The notes beneath the pieces are model-generated. The model ran no database searches. It saw nothing but the letters and a program-made list of their open reading frames with translations, and had not been told where the DNA came from. Shown here one piece after another: positions 24,930 through 37,250 of a stretch of 64,000 nucleotides of DNA (position 1 is its first letter; each line of letters opens with the position of its first letter). Both the position numbers and the translations under genes were made by a program. Source of the DNA: Crocodylus rhombifer (taxonomy: Eukaryota; Chordata; Crocodylia; Crocodylidae); NCBI GenBank assembly GCA_038503035.1, contig JAVSML010024721.1, positions 149,624 to 213,623 of the forward strand, given 5' to 3'.

Positions 24930-25215
24930 AGAGAATGCTTGATCATCTTCATTATTGGAAGACTGTGATCAAGTCTCCTCCACCCCCCAGGCTTCCTTTC
25001 CTCAAGCTAAAGCATCCCGATTTTTCCAGGCTTTCCTCCCGGGGTATGTTTCTGCACCTCTAAATCACTACTATTGCTCCCTTCTGGGCTTTCGCCCACT
25101 CATCCATGTCCGCCATCACGCGTGGTACCCATAACTAGGCATAGCGCTGCAGGTCAGGCCGTCTAATCATGACCCTCCAACTGTTTGGAGTCCTGCTAAA
25201 AAGCCCTGGCGTCCA
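24930..25215 (-). mobile_element. Degraded CR1 ORF2 C-terminal fragment
   Basis: The minus strand retains the CR1 ORF2 C-terminal coding pattern. On the plus strand it reads TGTGATCAAGTCTCCTCC, then CTAAAGCATCCCGATTTTTCCAGG, CTCCCTTCTGGGCTT and a degraded tail to about 25215. Several frame breaks are present. Confidence 0.55.
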
Positions 25216-26610
25216 GCTAATGCCCAAGCACCTCTGCTTTCCTTTAGAAAGCACCAAGAGCACCAAAACGATTCAAAGTCTGAACCCGAACAAAACCCCA
25301 AACTAATGATTAAGAATCTCCTACTGGTACAGGGCCCAACTCATGACTTCTGATGCCCGGGGCTGACCCTACTGGGTGCAGGAAATGCAGCGTGGTGGCT
25401 GTAGCGCTGCTGCGCGTGCTCTGCTATTAGGATTCGAGGTGCTGCGCAAACCACAGGCCCCTGAAACGGTATTGGATGTGCCCGTATCTATTAGCAAGCA
25501 GGAGCTGGTAAGGACTGGGCAAAGATCAGGGTTGGAAGGGGGAATGGAAAAGCCAGCAACAAGACCCCCCTGGACACCTATCACCCATTCCCACGGAGCC
25601 CCGTCAGGTGCGAGCAAGGGTTCCCAGGTCTGCAAGGGCAAAGCAGGTTTGTATTATAACAAGAAATCTTCAAAAAGCCAAGGACTGGGCTCCTGGCTCC
25701 TACCGGCAGACTCCAAGAGGCCATGCACACATGCATAACTTGCCCAAGATCACCCAGCTGAGAACCCAGGAGTCCTGATGGCCATTCCCTCGTCATCTGC
25801 CCATTTCCTTCAACAGCATCGTCCCGCTGCTAGCCTACCCTGTGGGGCATGACATGCCCTTCTGTTCTTGGAGCAAGTCCTCATCTCGCAGCCTCATCTC
25901 CCAGGGCATTTCTACAGTCGATGATCTGGCACGAGCTAAACTCATTCCTCAAGCACGACTAACCTCCCCCTCGCCGCCGGCCGGGTTCCTCTCCTCTCCC
26001 GATGCCCCCTTGCTCGCCAGGCTATTCATGATGCCCATGTTCCCCAAAGCGCCTGCTTCGAGTCAGAGGCTGCATCTGAAAAGCTCAAATCACTTCATTC
26101 TGCATGTGCTAAATCTGCAACCTTTCGCCCACACTTCACCCCCGCCTGGCTGCACTAATCAATCCCAGCCCTAGCCATGTCTTGGCTGCATCTTGCTGGG
26201 GTCTTAAGGTTTATTTTGCAGCAGGAGGGCTGCTCTTTATGGCTGTCTGGCGCTTTCCTCTCTCGCTCCTTATTCCTCTGCATCGAGCCAACGCCATGAC
26301 AGGGCTATGATGGCCACATCCACCCAAGGTTTGGAACCCCCCCTCATTGGCTTCACGTCCCAATGCTTTGCAGAATGAGACCTTTGGGCTGGCTGGATTC
26401 AAGGCACCCATGGCAGGCAAGTGATGCCCTATGCAGTCCCCCTGCAAGCTCCTTGGCTTGGAGGCCAAAAGAGATGGGTTTTATCCCCGTGTTGACCAAC
26501 CACAATAAAAACATGTCCTCCCAACTCCACCCTGGGCATCCAGCACTGGGCTGGACATTTGATCCCTGAACTGAAGCCCATCTTCCAGGAAGACGCTGAA
26601 TCTCAACAGA
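25216..26610. other. Gene-free intronic stretch
   Basis: I see no gene here. There is one MIR-like remnant at about 25725-25800 (AACTTGCCCAAGATCACCCAGCTGAGAACCCAGGAGTCC, minus orientation). The remainder has no recognisable feature. Confidence 0.45.
25725..25800 (-). repeat. MIR-like SINE remnant
   Basis: ACTTGCCCAAGATCACCCAG followed by a diverged AACCCAGGAGTCC is the reverse complement of the conserved MIR core. Confidence 0.55.
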
Positions 26611-26611
26611 A

Positions 26612-26757
26612 AGAGGTGGTTCAAGCACCTGCTTTGAACACCTTCAAGAGCAAATTGGATGCTAATCTTGCTGGGATCCTATGATCCCTGCTGATTTCTC
26701 GGGCAGGGAGCTGGACTCGATCTTCCAAAGGTCCCTTCCAGCCCGAATGTCTATGAG
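26612..26757 (+). mobile_element. CR1 LINE 3' end, same subfamily as 4578-6490
   Basis: It starts at AGAGGTGGTTCAAGCACCTG, matching the last 27 codons of the CR1 ORF2 at 4578-6398. It continues through the stop and GGGCAGGGAGCTGGACTCGA to GGTCCCTTCCAGCCCGAATG and TCTATGAGA. The terminal peptide is recognisable with a few substitutions. Confidence 0.9.
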
Positions 26758-28199
26758 ACGGCCCAATAACCTGCTCCCTCCCGGCAACACAACGGGCCTG
26801 GGCCTGGTTGGGACTCTGCTGACATCCAAGTCCTGGCCAGCGCTGCTGTTACACATCTTGTCTGCTCCTTTTGTTTAGTCTCTCGCTCGGCAGGAACAAA
26901 AGCAGCCCTGGCATGGAGGACCCTCCATCTGGGCCATAAAGCAAACATCTGGCAGCAACAGCCCTTGCGAAGTAGAAGCTGGCTGGCCCCGTCTTCAGCA
27001 GGGGGGAGACTATTTCTCCGCTCCATGCCACGGGCACCTGCCCAGATTTCCACTGCACCGGGCTCCACCAACGCAAAACCGCTCTCGGAAATGACAGCCT
27101 CCGAGACCAAAATCCTGAGCTCAGAGAGGAGCGGTGACCTTCAGCCCGCAAGTCCCTGCCGGCATGCCTCATCACGACTTGGAAAGACTCGGGAGCGGCT
27201 CGTTCCAGTCCTGCAGTGCATAGCAACGAAGTGGAGAGAGGCTACTTTTAACTTATTTATTGTTAGAAATCCAGCTGTTGTCACTCAACTTAATTCATCC
27301 CAGAACATCAGCATCGCCAGTTTTATTGCTGACACTCGCTCTCCCTCTTTGCTCTGGTGCAAGTCCCAAGCTACCAGCACTGAGCCAAGCCCAAATCGCT
27401 GCCAAAGGATGAACGCAGGCGTGCTCTGCTTGTAGGTAAGTACAGGTGATGGGGAAGGAACGAGAAACACTAAATCAGCATCCAAGCCCAATGTTTGGCT
27501 TTGGCTCAACTCTACACGAAGACAAAGCAAGAAAGAGTAAGAGCAAGCATGTTCCTGGCGCTCTTTCCTACAAGTTGAGGACCCCCGAGATCGCTGCACG
27601 TCCTGCGTTTGATCCAACAGCCCTGCTGGCATTTCTGCTGGTGGGACCGATGCCAGACTTTCTCCCTATCCAGCCATTGGCCTGAGTTGACTCGGCCGTT
27701 GAAACGCTACAGCGTGCCCAGATCGGCAGAGAAGTTAACAGGAATCTTAATAACTCTATTATGTTGGGTAACTATGTTATACTTTAAATAGTTGGAGGGA
27801 GGGAGGGAAGAGTTTAACGCATTCAACCAGGGGGAAAGGGGAGGGAGTTATTAAAGCCATCTGCTGAAAGAAAGAGCAGCTGCCAGTGAGCATTATGAAA
27901 CAGCAATTAAACCGCAGAGACGCGACTGCAACTCGTTAAGTGCATGGGATGGGAAGAGATGGGGCAAGGACCTGCGAGCCCTGTTGGGTGCCAGGGTGCA
28001 TGGGTCTGGGGCATCCTATGGCCCAGCGAGAACTTCTTATAATAGACCCAGGAGGTGAAATACCGAAGTCCCCTAATCCCAAAGAGGACCCACAGGAGCC
28101 CTGCAGAGCCCGGGGTGCTCAGGATTAAGGGTTCAGACCCCGTCTGTGGTTATGTGAAAGTCCCACAACGTCCCCAGAGCGTCTAACGGTAAGCGAACT
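26758..28199. other. Gene-free intronic stretch
   Basis: I see no gene or clear repeat here. A GGGAGGGAGGGAAG purine-rich patch lies near 27793-27810. Confidence 0.45.
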
Positions 28200-28395
28200 C
28201 CTGCCACAAGTGATCACGAAGCGCTGGAACAAGTTACCCAGAGAAGCTGTGGAGTCTGCATCCTTGGAGGTTTTTTAACACCGGGCTGGACAAAGCCTCG
28301 GCTGAGATGATGAAGTTGGGGCTGGCCCTGCTTTGAGCAGGGGATTGGACTAGATGCGACCTCCCGAGGTGCCTTCCACCCTCATTTTCTACGAC
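28200..28395 (+). mobile_element. CR1 LINE 3' end fragment
   Basis: It resembles the copy at 10107-10376: GAACAAGTTACCCAGAGAAG, then CATCCTTGGAGGTTTTTTAAC, CCCTGCTTTGAGCAGGGGATTGG, and a TTTTCTACGACTGTGA tail. Confidence 0.85.
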
Positions 28396-31031
28396 TGTGA
28401 TCTGGCACCGGATGGGCAGGCGATGCAGCTCCAGACACCTCTGCACCCTGCACAGCGGCTGGAACGCGTTCCCACAACTTGAGCTCAGCACACACCTCCC
28501 TCTACTCTATCCTAGGCCTCTCAGCCTCCTCCTTTTTAGGGTATTACTCAAGCTCTGCAAAAGACTACCAAGAATTGTTATGAAAAAAGCAGAGCCAGAT
28601 CCTCTAGGACACTGCTGGATCCCACGGAAGACCAATGGGCAATTAGACTGCACCAAAAGAGTATTAAAATACAGAACAGACATTCAAATACATACATGAT
28701 CAGAGAGACCTGCTACACCCTGCCTTCTTCGGCCAAGAAACCACTGGCTCCTTGCTCACTTACGGAGACCACCGTGGGCTGGTGGTGCTAAGGGCACTGC
28801 TAAATGACCAGGGAAAAGGATTTCAACCTATGACTAGAAAAGCCATCTGCTCTATCAAGGAGGGTGGGCAGCCTCTTTGAGGAGCCTCTGTTGTTACAGC
28901 GATGGTGCAGCAAACTGGGGTCTAATTAGAGATTTATATTTTTTTTTTAAAAAAGTCCCCATATGGACCGGTATAGACTAGATGAACATCAGGCCAGTTC
29001 CTGTGGCTGTAATCGCCTGCTAGGGTTGAACTGGCTGCTTGATCAGCTCACTGGATCAGAGGCCCATGCCTCTGGGGGTATTCACCATAGTCCACCTCTG
29101 ATGCACAGCGAGGTGCTGTCTTCCCTGCACGGTGACAAGGGACACTTCTGGGGGGGGTCGATGCCCCAGCTAGTTAGGAGGTACAACACGGCGGCTCGGG
29201 GAGCTCTGAACTCTTCTCCCCTTCAGAGATCTGATGTGGTTGGAGCACGGGAAAGGAGCCAAGAACTTGCAAGACTCAACCTGACACAGACGGGCCCTGG
29301 GGCAGCCTCACAGCTCCCTTATCCAGACCTGAAATACTGCTTCCTTCCCTCCCACGCTGGGCTGTGCTCCAGGAGAGCAGACCTCTGCACCCCGCTACCT
29401 CCCCCACACGTACCCTCTGCTCCCCTGCCTGCCCCTCTCCTTCTCCCCCTTACCTTTGCTCCATGCACACTTTAGCCTAGGGCACTGTGCACAGCGCTGC
29501 AGCGGTGGTGTGCAGCCTACATGGCTGCTGCAGGGCAGGGCCCAGCGCCCCGAACTAGAACAGGGAGGGAGGGAGCCTGCTGGATCCGGCACAGCAGAGC
29601 AGAGGGAGAGCAGAGGCTGAGGGACAAATGGGAGCAGAGGTGGCAGGAGGGCAGGCACAAAGCGGGGAGCAAGCTGTTTGACCTCCCCATACCACCTGCC
29701 TCCCCACTGCCTGGCCCCCTGCAGTGGTGGGAGGGATGAATAAGAGATGACCCTCCAGTCATTTGTTTCTATACACGGAAAATGAACAACATTATACATT
29801 TTCCACGTGTAGAACCTATTTATGGAGGGCGTCTTAAATTCAGGGTGGTCTTAGATTCGAATCTATATGGTAGATACCAATATAGTAGAGCCCAAGCAGT
29901 AAGCATCGCTTTCTGCTGACCCCTTCCTAGACCAGCTCTGTATCGCTAGGGTGGGGGCTGGTAGTAGGCAACTGTCCTTCCTCAGGCAAAGCAGTGGGCT
30001 CAGAGGCACTGAAGCCAGGAGAGGAGGTCAAGGGTGTTCTCATTTGCAGAAGAGCAGCTTGCTTTTCTGGAGCACAGCAAGCAAGGCTTGTGCAGGAGGC
30101 AGCAAGGAGAAAGCAGCTTTCACCAAGGTGGATCCAGGGGCAAAGAGACAAGGAGTCTGGTCTGCAAGTCAGGCATGATGACCTAATAAAAAGTGCCCGG
30201 TTTATGTCCCCTATAGACATGCCCAACTCCACTGATGCCCGGGGCCTGTGCCGACTTGCACCTGCCATGGATCTGACCTGGAGGACTTGAGAATGGCGGT
30301 GCACTTCCCCAGGCTCAATGCAAGCATGCATAACCACAGGACCAACCTGCACTAGGCTGTCTGTGTGCTACTATGGCTTGTTACTTCACTTCCCAGAGCA
30401 TCTCAAGAGCCACTCTCCAACTCCATCCAGGCCACTTGGTCTCTACCTCCAGGCACCTCGTCCTTGCGATGGAACTGAAACCCAGCTCATCACCCCCACA
30501 CAACCCCACATGCCTTCTCCTCCACCTCCAGCCTCTGACCCAGCTGGACCGAGCGTCTCCCCCTCCTTCTACTCACAGGTCAGGTCCCTCCTTCCCGCAC
30601 TCCATCCCTCTGCTTCTTTTCCTCCCTGTAACAATGGACAAATTGCACTGCTGCATCATCTTTGGGTCCTTAGGGACTGATAAGCCATTGGAGTGCTGGC
30701 AATTTCTATGGTGCCAGGCCAATTTTCGACCATGGAGAACCCGGGGCAATGCATGTAGATCCCCTTCTGCTGCCATTTCACCAGGGCCCTTGAGAATTTC
30801 CCTCTCATCGATGCCCTACATACTGTGTGTGCTTGGATGGGGACACATGGGTTAAGGGTACCATGCTGTTGGTAGCCCTGGTCTCTGCCTTTCCTACACT
30901 GGGCTCTGACAGGGTTACCAGCATCACCTGGGGAAGACTGAAAATGTTGTCCAACTTAAAAAAGAGAAAAGAAAAAGGGAGAACACATCTATTACTTCTT
31001 GGTTCCCAGAGGAAACATACCCCTTGCAGCT
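28396..31031. other. Gene-free intronic stretch with one hairpin
   Basis: I see no gene here. The stretch holds a pyrimidine-rich segment around 29400-29460 and an imperfect inverted repeat at 29767-29814, listed separately. Open frames are short and without domains. Confidence 0.45.
29767..29814. repeat. Imperfect inverted repeat (hairpin)
   Basis: The arms TTCTATACACGGAAAATG (29767-29784) and CATTTTCCACGTGTAGAA (29797-29814) pair at 15 of 18 positions around a 12-base loop. A perfect 12-bp palindrome AGATTCGAATCT follows at 29853-29864. This could be the end of a DNA-transposon relic. No partner terminus was found. Confidence 0.4.
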
Positions 31032-32024
31032 AGTTTCATAGTTTCGTAGTTGGTAGGGTTGGAAGGGACCTGAGCAGATCATCTAGTCCAACCCATGCCA
31101 TGGCAGGAAAGAGTCCTGGGGTCAAATGACCCCAGCAAGGTGTTCATCCGGCCTCCTCTTAAAGCCCCCCAGGGTAGGAGCCAGCACCACTTCACTTGGA
31201 AGTTGGTTCCAGATCCTAGCTGCCCTGACCGTGAAGTCGCGCTTCCTGATGTCTAGTCTGAATCTCCAGTCCGTCAGCTTGTGACCGCTACTCCTGGTCA
31301 CTCCTGGCGGCGCTCGGGGGAACAGGGACCCCCCCAATGCCTGCTGGTCCCCTCTGACTAGTTTGTAACAGGCCACTAGATCTCCCTCAGCCTTCTCTTG
31401 TGGAGGCTGAACAGGTTCAGGTCCCGTCGCCTCTCTTCGTAGGGCCTGCCCTGTTGTCCCCTGATCATGCCAGTGGCCTCCTCTGGACTCTCTCCATGTT
31501 GTCCACATCCCTCCTGAAGTGCGGCACCCAGAACTGGACACAGTACTCCAGTTGTGGCCTGACCAGTGCCACACAGAGGGAGAGGATCACCTCCTTGGAC
31601 TTGCTTGAGATGCACCTATGGATGCACGACAAGGTGTGGTTAGCCTTCCTGACCGCGTCCCCACACTGCCGGCCCATGTTCATCTTGGCATCAATGACGA
31701 CTCCAAGATCCTTTTCTGCCTCTACACTGATGGGAAGGGAGTACCCCAGCCTGTAGGTATGGTGCTGGTTCTTCCTCCCCAGGTGCAGCACCCTACACTT
31801 GTCGGTACTGAATCCCATCCTATTCTCATTCACCCACCTCTGTAACCTGCCTAGGTCCAACTGTAGCCTATTCCTCCCTTCTAGCGTGCCCACATCCTAG
31901 TGTCATCTGCGAATTTGAACAGAGTGCTTTTTATCCCCTTGTCCAAGTCACTGATGAAGATGTTGAACAGTGTGGGCCCGAGGACCGAGCCCTGCAGGAC
32001 CCCACTGCCCACATCCCTCCAGGT
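31032..32024 (-). mobile_element. CR1 LINE, 5'-truncated, frame-shifted RT
   Basis: The 3' end lies at 31032 (TTTCATAGTTTCGTAGTTGG on the plus strand) and the element breaks off near 32024. The minus strand encodes the second half of the RT, from the [17 protein letters not shown] block through FADDTR (near 31900-31920), [31 protein letters not shown] and QRR to the last codons. The frame shifts at least twice (near 31895 and between 31465 and 31575), so it is dead. It is a different and older subfamily than the 4578 element. Confidence 0.9.
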
Positions 32025-33249
32025 CAAAAAATGGTGGGTTCAGGTGAGACTATTAACACCTAAGTTCAAATCCTGCGGTGGGTTCAGGTGAGACTAGTTA
32101 CTAGTTCTGAACGATTAGTCAAAGGCTCTGCAGCTGCTGCTGAAAGATTTACATAGACCAGCTCCTCAAAAAGGGACTAAACCTCCCCTTGGCTCTGATT
32201 TTTGTGGGACTTCCTGGAACACTAAGGAACAAGGTCCCTCAATGGATGGGGGAGGATGGCACCAGACTGCCCTGATGCTTCATCAAAGGCTGTAAAGAAC
32301 TGAAGTCATGGAAGAGAGCAGAGAGAAGACAAGAACATAAAGGGTGGTTGGAGAAGAGGACTGTGCGGCACCTGTTTGATGATCAGGGGCTCAAGAGCCC
32401 TATGCCCCAGTCTGGCACGCATCTGCCTCCTTTTCTGTCCAGGAACAGGGGTGCAAGACAGGCTGCTACAGAGGCAGGGGCAGGAGGGTCCACGTGCATG
32501 CATGGGGTGGCTGGGAACCAAGAGACCAGGCGACAAAGGGCAGGAGATGCAGCAAGTTGTTTTAATACAGACTCGTCTCAAGTTGTTCCAGGTAAAAGAT
32601 AAGGAGTGAACTGAAAGGGCAGTTGTCCTGCAATAGGAGTGTCCATATGTGGGGGCGGTCCTGGAATAGCACTCTCCTTATGGAGGCAAGCCCTTACTGT
32701 ATCTGCCCCCTGCAGCACTTTGCAAAGGCCCCAAGAGCCTACTGTGGTGGCTACGCCGCTAGCAGCAGCCCCTGCCGCGGCTGTATTGCAGCCAGAGCCT
32801 CCAGAGACCTGTCTAAACATTGCCTGGCAGGTACTCGATGGAGGTGGGAACCCAGCTTTCCCATCTCCCTGTCCCAGGTTCACCCCCAGCCTCTTCTTCG
32901 TCCCCTGCTCTGCCTCTTCAGTGGGAATCAGTTTGATAAGAGGACACAGCATCCTTCCCCACTGCCCAGGTCGATCCCAGGAAGAAAGAGAGAGCATGCA
33001 GTGCATGCCCAGCATGTCTCCTACTGCTTCGGAGGGAAGGCAGGAAGCACCAAGGCATGCAACTGGGATACACTGGGAAGGAGCTGGCAGGATCCTGGTT
33101 TACAGACATCCCTTTCTAGAGTGGTCTTTGCTGAGGAAGCCCACTAGAGGGGAAAGAGGATCTTAGAGGCCAAAGGCAGTCTGCTCAGACAGCTGGAGAG
33201 AGGGAAGAGAAGACATGGGGTGGAGGTGGGAAGCACTGGAGGCCAGTGG
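32025..33249. other. Gene-free intronic stretch; 20-bp direct repeat
   Basis: An exact 20-bp direct repeat starting GGTGGGTTCAGG lies at 32033-32052 and 32077-32096, beside the broken 5' end of the CR1. No gene is seen in the remainder. Confidence 0.5.
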
Positions 33250-33400
33250 ACTTCTTGGATCACATTAGGCAGCACGGCCTGACAGCGAGTGCTGTGGGCT
33301 GGTGACCTGGGTTCCCCCTCCACATGACTTCAGGCAGGTCACCTCACTGCTCCATGCCTCAGTCCCCCCCCCCCCCCCCCCATAAAACAGAGACGGCCAA
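33250..33400 (+). repeat. MIR-like SINE remnant with poly-C run
   Basis: GACCTGGGTTCCCCCTCC, CAGGCAGGTCACCTCACTGC and CCATGCCTCAGTCCCC follow the MIR order (core, GGCAAGTCACTT, GCCTCAGTTTCC). The TTTCCCC part has been replaced by an 18-base C-run (33364-33381), followed by ATAAAACAG. Confidence 0.65.
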
Positions 33401-34964
33401 AAGGCCTGTGCAAGATAAGGGTGAGCAAAAATGGATGACAGCTAAGACAAGGGACCCCGTTGATCTTCCTCTGACCATCGGCATAGCTTTAGCAGGGTCA
33501 GGAGACAGCCAGCCAAACCACCTTCCTCCATGCAAGCCGATGTCCAGGCTGCTGAACCCCTCACCCGTTCTCCTGCCTCAACCTCCCTGAAGTGAAAAAT
33601 CATCCTGTTTTCCCCATTTTTAGACCATATCCTGAGCTACAGCTTCCTGCACTGACAGGTCCGAGTCCGATTGCATACTGGTTGGCCTTCCCTTCAGGAG
33701 CTCAGGACCAGAGGCAAATCTACTGATATCCAACAGCTTCGTCAACCCAAGCGTTGCGTCCCCTTAACAAAAGCTGCACAGCCAGCCACACACCACAGAA
33801 AACGCCAACAGAAATAAAGGCATATGACAAGCCTCTCTTACTACAGGCACAGGCAGGCCTCTATTATCTGAGACCCTCCCTATCTGTGCATCAGTGTCCC
33901 TGGCTTCCTGGGTCACTTCTACGCAGCCAAAAACCTCTGCGCTCTCAGTGCACAAACACCTGATCCCATGAAAAACAATTTGGACAATGAAGAACCCATC
34001 TGATGAGCTCCTCAGGTCATGGATCCAAGCCAAAATTCAGAGGCACTTATATTTCCTCATGGGCAAGCCAAGAAACATCCCTCTTTTAACTGCCTTCCTG
34101 TTGTCTAGAAGGGCTGAGAAGGTGCTCTTTTAGCTGCCGCCTGCCTGCATTTCCTGATCAACCTGCTACTGAAGCGGCTCAACGTATGCATACAGCAAAT
34201 GCCACCAGAGCACACACAACACTGCTGTTATGACGGTGGCCGTTAGTCATACAGGGCAAACTAAAGAAACTACAGCTCTCCGAGAAGGTCAAGGCTTGCA
34301 CCTCGGTTTCAAACCACTGCGGGACTCTCCCCTCCTTCCCCACATAACAGGAAGACCCAGGGTATTCCTAGCTTGTTGCACCTGGAGAAGCAGCGGTTCC
34401 TAGGACCGGTAGGAGGCTTCGACCCAGCCCAGGGAAGGAGACCGAAGCTCTTTGATCAGCAGAAATCTGAGCAGCAGCTTCCTGCGTAAGAAAGAGGCTT
34501 CTTACACAGACAGGAAGGTCCCGTGCCCTTGCACGCTAGGAGCTGGGTACCACCTTGGGCAACACCTGGAGGAGAGCGACCTGCAACCTTGCACGAGGCT
34601 CCCAGGAGTGGGAAGAACGGCTGGTTGGCTGCATACAGTTATATAAGGGCTGGTAATAGTACAGGAGAGAGATGCATCGAAACAGCAGGGTGGAAAGTCC
34701 AATACGGTTTTCCCCGAGCTGGAGACGGGGTGAGTTAAGGCCACAACCTCCCCATGACCCTGTCACCAGGCTGCTGAGCGCAGCCTTGACTCACATTTCT
34801 CCTGCCCTAGTTTTTTTCCCCTCTCCTCCCCTCCCCACTTCCCTCGCTTCCACGCATAAGGAAACCTACTGCTGTGCACGGTTCGGGGAGGAGAAGAGCC
34901 TAAGAGCGATGGGATAGTTTGCACCGAGCATGAGGAAAGGGAGCGATTTAGTAGGGTGATGCCT
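33401..34964. other. Gene-free intronic stretch
   Basis: I see no gene, RNA gene or recognisable repeat here. Confidence 0.45.
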
Positions 34965-35050
34965 TTTCATGGAGACCTGGACTCAACTCAGCTCCACCAC
35001 TGGCCGGCCGGGTGGCTTTAAGCAAAATCAGTGCCTCTGCGAGGCAGAAT
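34965..35050 (+). repeat. MIR-like SINE remnant
   Basis: GAGACCTGGACTCAACTCAGCTCCACCACTGG followed by GGGTGGCTTTAAGCAAAATCAGTGCCTC keeps the MIR layout in degraded form. Confidence 0.45.
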
Positions 35051-35261
35051 CAGTGATGCCGACATCCTCTGTACCGTGCTCGGAGGGATGCTGCTACAAA
35101 GCACCGTCAAAGAGGCAGGTGTTACCAGACCATGGCGGGTTCGGCCCTGGAGGGAACGGAAGCGGTCGATCAATTTAAATTCCATCAGAGCATGGGACGA
35201 ATTGACTGCCCGGGCCTGCGTTGACAGCAGGGGTGGATGAGATAGAGCCTGGAGAAGGGAA

Positions 35262-35334
35262 TCATACAAAATTATGATCCTAGAAAATTAGAGTTGGAAG
35301 GGACCTCAGGAGGTCATCTAGTCCAACCCCCAAA
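35262..35334 (-). mobile_element. CR1 LINE 3' end fragment
   Basis: On the plus strand the sequence ATTAGAGTTGGAAGGGACCTC then AGGAGGTCATCTAGTCCAACCCCC is the reverse complement of a CR1 3' terminus. It is one of the shortest 5'-truncated copies here. Confidence 0.9.
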
Positions 35335-35544
35335 AGATGTTGAAAGAGCGGAAAGAGCATCCCGAAGCTCTGCAAGGGTTTACTGGCCCCAGGTCCAGGC
35401 TTCCTCCCTTGCTGATGGATTAAATGTGCAGGGAGAGCACAACGTAGAAGGGACCAGGCTGGCAGCCAGGGGGAGAAGCCAGGTTAGCGAGGGATACCTC
35501 CAACTACATGAGCAGGGCTTCGGACAGGTTCTGAGCACTGTACT

Positions 35545-35665
35545 GGGAGCCAGGACTTCCCCTGTCAGCATCCCAGCTCTAACACCAGCTCCCAATCCAC
35601 CCGCAGCCATATCAGTCTCTCTGCCCATGCCTCAGCTTCCCCACCGGTCCTACAGCCATACATAG
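35545..35665 (+). repeat. MIR-like SINE remnant
   Basis: GGGAGCCAGGACTTCCCC, CATCCCAGCTCTAACACC and TCTCTGCCCATGCCTCAGCTTCCCC follow the MIR core order, with a TAGGTGCCTCACAG block near the 3' end. Confidence 0.55.
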
Positions 35666-36764
35666 GTGCCTCACAGCGAGTACGAGAATTCACAGAACAC
35701 TTTGCAGAGAGAAAGTACAGCTTTGCCCTTACGAGCCAGAGTTTCAAAGCCCTTCAAAATTGGCAGGAGCCTGCTCCAATACAGGTCAGCTCCCACCAAA
35801 CCCAATGGGAGCAGAGTTCAAGCAATCACAGGTCCTCCTGAAAAAAACCCATCCTATATGCACGCAGTTCCAGCAACTCTATTAAAGACCAACTCTGACA
35901 TTAGCTTGCCTCTCGAAGACTTGCATATTTATTTATTTATAGCCATGCCTATTACACTCGTCACCGTAGCATTTAAGATCGTTAATACCACTTGACACTG
36001 AGTTAATGGACCATCGCAGACATCACTGCCTGGCGAGTGGAAAAAGATCACCTTCCGCATTAAAATACAGTACGACCTTCCCTGCAGCCTGCAACGGGAG
36101 GGCCTGCAGGATACCTGGTATGGAAATGAAACAGCTGGGTGGACCTTCAAAGTACACCAAGTACAAAAGGGAACAACCAGCAACAACTTTAAAATATACT
36201 GCAGAAAGCACGAGCTCAGACTGCTCTTCACTTCCGCCGGTGACATGGATGACGTCTGTCCACGGAGCTGGTGGGGAAGCCCAATTTCCATTCCATGAAA
36301 AGCCCCAGCAACTCCTGAAAAATTTCTTTCTAAGCCGGAACAAAAAGCCAAATCTTCCCACATCGCAAAAATTCCCAAATGGTAATTCAAATGTTTTATT
36401 TGAACCTAAAAAATGTTGAAGAACTGATGCTGTTACATGACTTGGATGTCATGTCCCCTGGTGTGGTATTGTTGAAGTGATGCTGTAACCACAATGGTCT
36501 AGAAAGGCTCTCGGTGAGATCCAAGGAACGGCGCCGTGGTATCCAAAAGCTGGTCTACGTCCCAAACGTGCAGTTGGTCCAGTATAAGGTATCACCCCCA
36601 AAAATCCTGGTTGCATCTGATATCGTTCGAAATGAAATACTGCGGGAAGCCTCATAAAAAAGTCTCATTAAAAATGGAGGAATATTTGTCAAAACTGGCA
36701 GATTTTCAAAAAACCGGCTACCCCCACCCCACAAGGAATTGCTCTGTTGAAAAGTTTGCAGCAG

Positions 36765-36885
36765 CTCCAACAGTTACTGCTATAACCTTCGGAGAGGTTG
36801 GACAGGTACTGGACAGGAACGGTTTAGGAGAGGTGTCCCTGTATTCATGCAGGTGACCCTGATGATCCCTTCCAACCCTAGAAAT
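36765..36885 (+). mobile_element. Possible old CR1 3' end
   Basis: GGAGAGGTTGGACAGGTACTGG...GGTGACCCTGATGATCCCTTCCAACCCTAGAAATTC resembles a degraded CR1 3' UTR end. The match is weak. Confidence 0.35.
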
Positions 36886-37030
36886 TCCCCATGCGAGATG
36901 TACCATTTCCTCACACAATTTCTTTCCCTTGGTTTGACACCTGCAAGCAAAATGGACACGTCCTTTCAAAAAAAACCCTGATCTCAGGCAAGTAGAGGAT
37001 GGCTGCAAGCTAAACAGGAAAGTACATCCT

Positions 37031-37250
37031 GGCCACGTCTACAGGAGACGTTTACTGCGCAGTGGCTCGGCAGTACCACGCAGTAACGCTGCAGGGCACG
37101 AACTGTGACGGGACGCTACTGCGCAGTCGGCATCACCTGGAAGCCGCGCGGGGACACTACCGTGGTCACACCGGTTATTGCGCATGTAGTACTTGGTTAT
37201 GCAAGTACTAGATGACTATGCATGAATGACTGCACAGTGTAGATGCGGCC
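37031..37250. mobile_element. MITE-like element with terminal inverted repeats
   Basis: The termini GGCCACGTCTACAG (37031-37044) and GTGTAGATGCGGCC (37237-37250) are inverted repeats matching at 11 of 14 positions, 220 bp apart. Inside, TACTGCGCAGT occurs twice (near 37052 and 37111) with a related TTATTGCGCATG. No open frame for a transposase is present, as expected for a non-autonomous element. I could not identify a clear target-site duplication. Confidence 0.5.
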
